From the NCBI GenBank assembly GCA_028678445.1, contig JAJRDJ010000212.1, positions 1 through 11,366 of the forward strand: DNA of 11,366 nucleotides, in the 5' to 3' direction. Origin of the DNA: Methylococcaceae bacterium. GTDB lineage: Bacteria; Pseudomonadota; Gammaproteobacteria; Methylococcales; Methylococcaceae. Made by a program: the position numbers and the translations under genes. The notes beneath the pieces were generated by a model. The model searched no databases. It saw only the letters and a list, made by a program, of their open reading frames with translations, and was not told the origin of the DNA. Positions 6,812 through 11,366 of the stretch are shown here, in pieces. Position 1 is the first letter of the stretch. Each line of letters begins with the position of its first letter.

Positions 6812-8266
6812 TCAGAGCAGGACCACGTCATACTGCTCCTGGTTGTACTGAGATTCGGCGCGGAATTTGACATGGATGCCGGTAAAGGTTTCAAGTTCCG
6901 ATAGCGTATCCGCCTCTTCGTCCAGCAAGCGCTCGACGACTTCGTTCGAGGCGAGCACCAGGAGTTCCTGGACGTTGTATTGCCGGACTTCGCGGATGAT
7001 CTCGCGGAAGATGTCAAGACAGACGGTTTCCGGGGTTTTCAGCACACCGCGCCCGCCGCAAGCCGGGCAGGGTTCGCAAAGAATGTGCTCAAGGCTCTCG
7101 CGGGTCCGCTTGCGGGTCATCTGCACCAGGCCCAGGGTCGACACTTCGCTGATGGCGCTTTTGGCGTGATCTTTCTCCAGGCTTTTCTGAAGGGCCTGTA
7201 GTACTTGGTCACGGTGCTCTTCATCCCGCATGTCAATGAAGTCGATGATGATGATGCCGCCAAGATTGCGTAGCCGCAGCTGACGGGCGATCGCCTGGGC
7301 CGCCTCGAGATTGGTTTTGAAGATGGTTTCCTCTAGGTTCCGGCCGCCGACAAAGGCGCCGGTGTTGACGTCGATGGTCGTCATTGCCTCGGTCTGGTCG
7401 AAAATCAGATAGCCGCCGGACTTGAGCGTAACCCGCCGCTCCAGCGCCCGCTTGATTTCATCTTCCACGCCATACAAATCAAAAAGCGGCCGCTCGCCCG
7501 CATAATGCTCAAGGCGTGGTGCAAGCTCGGGGACGAACTCCCGGGCGAATTTCGCGAGGCGGGCGTAGGTTTCCCGCGAATCGATGCGAATCTTCTCGAT
7601 TTTTTCGCAGTGCATGTCGCGCAGCACCCGCATGCTGAGCGGTAAATCCTCGTGCAGCAGGGTGCGTGGCCGGCTGGAGCGCTGACGCTGGGCAATCGAA
7701 TTCCACAGCTTGACCAGAAACAGCATGTCGGCCCGCAGCGCAGCCTCGGTGATGCTTTCCGCCGCCGTGCGGGCGATAAAGCCGCCGGTGCCGTGCTCCC
7801 GCTGAAAGGCATCGACGCACGCGCGCAGGCGGATGCGCTCCGCCTCGCATTCGATGCGTTGCGAGACGCCAGAAGTCCTCGATTGCGGCATGTACACGAG
7901 AAAGACCGAGGGAATGGCGAGGTCCGTGGTCAGCCGCGCGCCTTTGGTGCCCATGGGATCCTTGACGACCTGTACCACCAGTTCCTGTCCGTCGCGAAAG
8001 ATCAGCTCGATCTGGTCCGTCTGGGCGCGCTCCCGTTCGTGGGGGCAGAGATCGGAAACATGCAAAAATGCCGCTTTCTCCAGGCCGATGTCCACGAACG
8101 CCGCCTGCATGCCCGGCAGAATGCGGCAAATCTTGCCCTTGTAGATATTGCTGACCAGCCCGCGCCGGCGGGTGCGCTCGATCAGTACTTCCTGCAATAC
8201 CCCGTTCTCGATGATGGCGACCCGGGTTTCGGGTGGCGTGATGTTGATCAGGATTTCGTCACTCAC
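6812..8266 (-). CDS. rng: Ribonuclease G
   Basis: RNase G is an endoribonuclease of the RNase E/G family that matures the 5' end of 16S rRNA and contributes to mRNA decay in the cytosol. At 484 residues it matches E. coli RNase G (489) and lacks the long C-terminal scaffold of RNase E. The order is an S1 RNA-binding domain (about 38-120, with NIYKGKICRILPGMQAAFVDIG at its start), a 5'-sensor/RNase H-like region, and the DNase I-like catalytic part with D299 in TIDVN and D342/D345 in IDFIDM binding magnesium. The Zn-link follows at CPACGGRG (C400, C403), through which the dimer shares a zinc ion. A GTG start at 8266 overlaps the maf stop by 4 nt (GTGA), so translation is probably coupled to maf. 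A strong terminator lies just downstream. The maf-rng pairing is widespread in proteobacteria. Confidence 0.97.
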   Translation of the reverse strand: MSDEILINITPPETRVAIIENGVLQEVLIERTRRRGLVSNIYKGKICRILPGMQAAFVDIGLEKAAFLHVSDLCPHERERAQTDQIELIFRDGQELVVQVVKDPMGTKGARLTTDLAIPSVFLVYMPQSRTSGVSQRIECEAERIRLRACVDAFQREHGTGGFIARTAAESITEAALRADMLFLVKLWNSIAQRQRSSRPRTLLHEDLPLSMRVLRDMHCEKIEKIRIDSRETYARLAKFAREFVPELAPRLEHYAGERPLFDLYGVEDEIKRALERRVTLKSGGYLIFDQTEAMTTIDVNTGAFVGGRNLEETIFKTNLEAAQAIARQLRLRNLGGIIIIDFIDMRDEEHRDQVLQALQKSLEKDHAKSAISEVSTLGLVQMTRKRTRESLEHILCEPCPACGGRGVLKTPETVCLDIFREIIREVRQYNVQELLVLASNEVVERLLDEEADTLSELETFTGIHVKFRAESQYNQEQYDVVLL

Positions 8267-8871
8267 CGGCGGGTCTTCTCCAGGATGTTCCGTAGCGGAT
8301 GGATGCCGATCTTGGCGAGCAGTTCCCCGGTTTCCTGCAAGGGGAGGCCCATGACGCCGGAATAGCTCCCGGTGAGCCGGCTGATGAACAACGCGCCGAA
8401 GCCCTGTATGGCATAGGCGCCGGCTTTGTCACACGGCTCCCCGGTGGCCCAGTATGCCGCGATGTCATCGGGCGACAGCGGGCGGAAGCGGACCTCGCTG
8501 CGGCTGAGCGCGGTCCAGTGCCGGTCGCCCGCGCGGAGTGACACGGCGCTCAGCACCTGATGTTCACGTCCGGATAGGCGCGACAGCATGCGGGCCGCGT
8601 CCGCCTGGCCGCTGGGCTTGCCGAAAATCTCGCCATCCAGAACGACTTCCGTATCGGCGGCCAGCACCGGCAGCTGGCCATCACCTTCACGTTGCGAGGC
8701 CAAGGATTTCTCCGCCGCAATGCGCCGGACATAGTCCTCGGGTACTTCATCGGGGCCGGGGTTTTCCGGGATATTGGACGGCCTGATCGTGTAAGCAACA
8801 CCGAGCTGATCGAGCAGTTCCCGGCGGCGGGGCGAGGCCGAGGCCAGGATGAGGAGGGGTGTGGGGCTCAT
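8263..8871 (-). CDS. maf: Maf-type nucleotide pyrophosphatase (dTTP/UTP type)
   Basis: Maf proteins are cytosolic house-cleaning enzymes that hydrolyse nucleoside triphosphates to monophosphates and pyrophosphate. The 202-residue protein opens with LASASPRRRELLDQLG (9-24), the phosphate-binding signature. It also has the catalytic aspartate D73 in LAADTEVVLDGE, GKPSG at 84-88, and the C-terminal KAGAYAIQGFGALFI and GSYSGVMGLPL. The KAGAYxIQG form resembles the E. coli YhdE subgroup, which prefers dTTP, UTP and modified pyrimidine nucleotides; that preference is inferred here. The ATG at 8871 gives the expected N-terminus. It overlaps rng by 4 nt and follows the JAMM protein gene by 37 nt. In many relatives mreBCD precedes maf; that cluster is absent here. 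Confidence 0.95.
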   Translation of the reverse strand: MSPTPLLILASASPRRRELLDQLGVAYTIRPSNIPENPGPDEVPEDYVRRIAAEKSLASQREGDGQLPVLAADTEVVLDGEIFGKPSGQADAARMLSRLSGREHQVLSAVSLRAGDRHWTALSRSEVRFRPLSPDDIAAYWATGEPCDKAGAYAIQGFGALFISRLTGSYSGVMGLPLQETGELLAKIGIHPLRNILEKTRR

Positions 8872-8908
8872 GGCGGCTGAAATTTACGGATGGACCGGCT
8901 TCGCGTGC

Positions 8909-9310
8909 CTACTCCGTCAGCAGCAGCGCAATTTCCCTCACGGCCAGATTCTCATCAATCCGGAAACCCCGGAGCTCCAGCACGCCCTTGGTGTTGAGGC
9001 TGATGATGAGCCGCAGTGCCTCGGGGAAGTCGCGGCAATGGAGATCACTCGCGAGCGGCTCGGCGGGCGCGGCGGGATGGGAGTGCAGGACGGCCATGAG
9101 GGTTTCGCCCTGTGACCGAATCGCCTTCAATGCTTGGTCACGCTCCCGCGGATCCAGCGTGGAGCCGGTGCGTTTGACCAGATGACAGGAGCGGGCCAAT
9201 CCGTCTTTCGCTCCCACCAGGCCGGCGATGTCATGATCCGGCGAGAGCTGAGCCAGGTGGAGGATTTGATTGACCAGATGGCGAGGTAGCTGGATGGGTT
9301 GCTCGGTCAT
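8909..9310 (-). CDS. JAMM/MPN-domain protein, M67 family, atypical active site
   Basis: This is a small 133-residue protein with a single MPN(+)/JAMM fold. JAMM enzymes are zinc isopeptidases; bacterial ones process ubiquitin-like sulfur carriers such as MoaD/ThiS or act in related sulfur-transfer systems. The zinc site HSHPAAPAEPLASD is visible, with H76, H78 and D89 correctly spaced. Two usual residues are changed. The catalytic glutamate (in ExCG) appears as D27 in DHDIAG, and the serine normally seven residues after the second histidine is L86. The rest, with the 'EALRLIISL' strand and C-terminal IALLL, fits the fold. Start ATG at 9310; no strong Shine-Dalgarno. It lies 27 nt after prmC and 37 nt before maf. 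In some relatives prmC is followed by moeB and then such a protein; moeB is not here. The domain call is good; the function, and whether it is catalytic, are uncertain. Confidence 0.8.
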   Translation of the reverse strand: MTEQPIQLPRHLVNQILHLAQLSPDHDIAGLVGAKDGLARSCHLVKRTGSTLDPRERDQALKAIRSQGETLMAVLHSHPAAPAEPLASDLHCRDFPEALRLIISLNTKGVLELRGFRIDENLAVREIALLLTE

Positions 9311-9337
9311 GTGAGTGGGTCTGTGGCGGTGAGGATA

Positions 9338-10201
9338 TCAGGCATATCTTGCCATGGTGGCGCGGCGGTGTCCCTGCAGGTCGCGATGATGGGTAATGTG
9401 CCGGTAGCCTTGCGTGCTCAGCAGGGTTGCCAGCACGTCGGTCTGATCGTAGCCATGCTCCAGCAACAACACCCCACCGGGCTCCAGATGGAGCCGCGCC
9501 GCGCTCACGATGGCGCGCAGGGCGTCTAATCCTTCCGGGCCGGAGGCCAGCGCGGCAGCCGGTTCATAACGGAGGTCACCCTGAGCCAGATGGGGGTCAC
9601 CCTCGGCAATATACGGCGGATTGCTGACGATGAGGTGGAAGCGTTCGTCTCGCGACAGAGGCTCGCACCAGTTTCCTTCGGTGAGGCGGAGGTTCTTGAT
9701 GTCTAGCCTAAAGGCATTGCTCTCCGCGATTTGCAGGGCTTTCCGGCTGCTATCGATCGCCGTGACGCTGGCGTTTGGCCGCTCCACGGCGAGGGTGATC
9801 GCAATGATGCCACTGCCGGTGCCAAGATCCAGGACATCCACCCTCCCCCTTACGGGGAGCTGGTCCAGCGCGATTTCGATCAGCAATTCGGTTGCGGGAC
9901 GGGGAATCAATACGCCCGGAGCGACCTTGAAACTCCTGGACCAGAATTCCCGCTCGCCCGTCAGGTAGGCGATGGGCCAGCCCTCGCGGCGCAGGGAGAC
10001 GAGCCTCTGATAGGCGTCTGACTGCTCGGGGTTCAGGGGTTGCTCGGGCCAGGCGCGAAGGAAGGCCCTATCCCGGCCAATGAGGTGTGTGAGCAGCACC
10101 TCGGCATCCAGCGCGGCGGTATCCGAGGAGCCGGCCAGTTCGGCCGTGGCCCGGGTCAGGGCGTCAGCGAGGCTGCCCGGCGAGTCGCCGGAGTGAGCCA
10201 T
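9338..10201 (-). CDS. prmC: Release factor N5-glutamine methyltransferase
   Basis: PrmC (HemK) uses S-adenosylmethionine to methylate the glutamine of the GGQ motif in release factors RF1 and RF2, which speeds peptide release. The 287-residue protein has a helical N-terminal release-factor-binding domain (about 1-85), the SAM-binding motif VLDLGTGSGIIAITLA (123-138), D150 as the ribose-binding acidic residue, and the catalytic NPPY at 194-197. The C-terminal GGVLLLEHGYDQ is typical. The motif usually read RPDTE is RPATE here (A103), a mild oddity. I placed the start at the ATG at 10201, two bases after the prfA stop, because the domain begins there and a GAGGA in the prfA tail is well placed. 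The frame continues open upstream through prfA but that extension has no similarity to the family. The direct prfA-prmC pairing places the enzyme beside its substrate gene. Confidence 0.97.
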   Translation of the reverse strand: MAHSGDSPGSLADALTRATAELAGSSDTAALDAEVLLTHLIGRDRAFLRAWPEQPLNPEQSDAYQRLVSLRREGWPIAYLTGEREFWSRSFKVAPGVLIPRPATELLIEIALDQLPVRGRVDVLDLGTGSGIIAITLAVERPNASVTAIDSSRKALQIAESNAFRLDIKNLRLTEGNWCEPLSRDERFHLIVSNPPYIAEGDPHLAQGDLRYEPAAALASGPEGLDALRAIVSAARLHLEPGGVLLLEHGYDQTDVLATLLSTQGYRHITHHRDLQGHRRATMARYA

Positions 10202-10203
10202 GG

Positions 10204-11286
10204 CTATTCCTCGGACAGTCCGGCCAGCAGCTCGGCCTGATGTTCGCTGATCAGCGGCTCGATTACCGGATCGAGATCGCCCTCCATGATGGCTTCGAGT
10301 TTGTACAGCGTGAGGTTGATGCGATGGTCGGTCAGCCGGCCCTGCGGGAAATTGTAGGTGCGGATGCGCTCCGAGCGGTCGCCGCTGCCGACCTGAAGTT
10401 TGCGCGAGGCGGCGATTTCCGCCGACTGCTTGTCCTGCTCGGCGGACAGAATCCGCGATTGCAGCAGCGACATGGCACGGGCGCGGTTTTTGTGCTGGGA
10501 GCGCTCGTCCTGGCATTCCACCACGACGCCGGTGGGGATATGGGTAATGCGAATGGCGGATTCGGTTTTGTTGATGTGCTGGCCACCGGCGCCGGAAGCG
10601 CGGTAGGTGTCGATGCGGAGATCGGCGGGGTTGATATAAAATTCGACTTCATCTACCTCCGGAAGCACGGCCACGGTGCAGGCTGAGGTGTGAATGCGTC
10701 CTTGGGCCTCGGTTGCCGGGACGCGCTGGACGCGGTGGGTGCCCGCCTCGAACTTGAGCTGGGAGTAAACATCCTGGCCGCTGATGCGGATGATGATTTC
10801 CTTGTAGCCACCGAGTTCGCCTTCGCTTTCGCTCATCACTTCGGTTTTCCAGCCTTTCTGTTCGGCATGGCGGAGATACATGCGATAGAGATCGCCGGCG
10901 AATAGCGCTGCCTCGGCCCCGCCGGTGCCGGCACGGATTTCGAGGAAAATGTTGCGCTCGTCGTTGGGATCGCGGGGCAGCAGAAGCAGTTGCAGTTCCT
11001 GCCCAAGCTGATCCTGCCGGGCCTCGGCGTCGGCCAATTCATCCTTGGCCAGCGCGCGGACTTCCGGGTCCGGATCGTCGGCCAGGCTCTCTGCGTAGGC
11101 CAGGTCATCCAGTGTGGTCAAATAGCCCCGGTATGCCGTGACGACCGGGTTAATCTGGGCGTATTCACGGCTGAGTGAACGGAATCGATCCTGATCGTTC
11201 TGAATGTTCTGCTCGGCGAGGAGGGCGGTGATTTCTTCGAAGCGTTCCGAGAGATGTTCTAGCTTTTGGCGGATGGATGGGTTCAC
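10204..11286 (-). CDS. prfA: Peptide chain release factor 1
   Basis: RF1 recognises UAA and UAG in the ribosomal A site and triggers hydrolysis of the finished peptide. The 360-residue length equals E. coli RF1. The codon-reading tripeptide PAT is at 190-192 in HRVQRVPATEAQGRIHTSA, which marks RF1 rather than RF2 (SPF). The catalytic GGQ is at 234-236 in SGAGGQHINKTESA, with Q236 the site methylated by PrmC. The N-terminal domain is rich in charged helices and is followed by the conserved EIRAGTGGAEAALFA (116-130). The C-terminal region contains RTYNFPQGRLTDHRINLTLYKL. The start is a GTG at 11286, three bases after the hemA stop, as in a coupled operon. All functional motifs are intact. Confidence 0.98.
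   Translation of the reverse strand: MNPSIRQKLEHLSERFEEITALLAEQNIQNDQDRFRSLSREYAQINPVVTAYRGYLTTLDDLAYAESLADDPDPEVRALAKDELADAEARQDQLGQELQLLLLPRDPNDERNIFLEIRAGTGGAEAALFAGDLYRMYLRHAEQKGWKTEVMSESEGELGGYKEIIIRISGQDVYSQLKFEAGTHRVQRVPATEAQGRIHTSACTVAVLPEVDEVEFYINPADLRIDTYRASGAGGQHINKTESAIRITHIPTGVVVECQDERSQHKNRARAMSLLQSRILSAEQDKQSAEIAASRKLQVGSGDRSERIRTYNFPQGRLTDHRINLTLYKLEAIMEGDLDPVIEPLISEHQAELLAGLSEE
10208..10212 (-). promoter_or_regulatory. Ribosome binding site of prmC inside prfA end
   Basis: GAGGA on the minus strand, within the last codons of prfA, ends 6 nt before the prmC ATG at 10201. It fixes that ATG as the start rather than the long open extension upstream and implies coupled translation of prfA and prmC. 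Confidence 0.7.
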
Positions 11287-11289
11287 GAA

Positions 11290-11366
11290 TCAGTCGCTGT
11301 CCTTGAGTTGAAAAAGTTCGCGAGCGGCGGCGATGAGATCGTGCCGTTCATGGATGCCCGCATGCC
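11290..11366 (-). CDS. hemA: Glutamyl-tRNA reductase, C-terminal fragment
   Basis: Only the last 25 codons lie in the window. The minus strand reads HAGIHERHDLIAAARELFQL then KDSD and a TGA at 11292-11290. The pattern of a charged helix with LIAAARELFQL matches the dimerisation-domain tail of glutamyl-tRNA reductase, which makes glutamate-1-semialdehyde for tetrapyrrole synthesis using NADPH. Its position, three bases upstream of prfA on the same strand, is the classic hemA-prfA-prmC order and adds strong support. The rest of the gene lies beyond base 11366. Confidence 0.85.
   Translation of the reverse strand, partial: HAGIHERHDLIAAARELFQLKDSD

Noticed and set aside
7652..8365. Plus-strand open frame opposite rng
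   Set aside because: Antisense to rng with its S1 domain intact; no family resemblance.
10202..10516. Upstream extension of the prmC frame
   Set aside because: It lies inside prfA in another frame, has shadow-like composition, and the ATG at 10201 has a good ribosome binding site and the family N-terminus.
1..11366. CRISPR array, tRNA, rRNA, insertion sequence or phage elements
   Set aside because: No regularly spaced repeats, no cloverleaf or rRNA-like sequence, and no transposase or integrase motifs were seen on either strand.

Overview
The window looks like a piece of a gammaproteobacterial chromosome with fairly high GC content. Ten of its twelve genes or gene remnants are recognisable housekeeping genes, and most match gammaproteobacterial families (a PyrC of the short class II type, Rng, the Maf YhdE subgroup, TldD with PmbA/TldE, HemA-PrfA-PrmC). 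The order is typical of deep-branching gammaproteobacteria such as the Chromatiales or Acidiferrobacterales, but I cannot assign a genus from sequence alone.

Right part (11366 down to about 6749, all on the minus strand): a tightly packed run of the hemA 3' end, prfA, prmC, a JAMM/M67-family protein, maf and rng. Gaps are 2 to 37 nt, or overlaps of 4 nt. It ends in a clear intrinsic terminator at 6749-6782. HemA makes the tetrapyrrole precursor from Glu-tRNA. PrfA (RF1) terminates translation and is methylated on its GGQ glutamine by PrmC. Maf removes aberrant nucleotides and Rng matures rRNA. The JAMM protein is unusual because two active-site positions are altered.

Middle part (6647 down to 1749, minus strand): a second run of a Nit-type carbon-nitrogen hydrolase, tldD, pmbA (tldE) and pyrC. 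TldD and PmbA form the two-subunit metalloprotease. PyrC (pyrimidine synthesis) sits 125 nt further on, behind a spacer with a small inverted repeat. Together the two parts look like a joined hemA-prfA-prmC block and a maf-rng-nit-tldD-pmbA block. The mreBCD, yhdP and yjgA genes that often accompany the second block in relatives are absent here.

Left part (1 to 1700): one plus-strand gene for a SWIM zinc-finger protein, convergent with pyrC and without the SNF2 helicase partner such genes often have. Beyond it is a badly decayed minus-strand remnant of an NhaD-type Na+/H+ antiporter (several stops and frameshifts) that runs off the window edge. The 270 bases between them hold no gene I can support.

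I saw no CRISPR array, tRNA, rRNA, insertion sequence or phage gene. I found no convincing undescribed multi-gene system. The observations most worth a second look are the altered JAMM protein, the orphan SWIM protein and the nhaD pseudogene.
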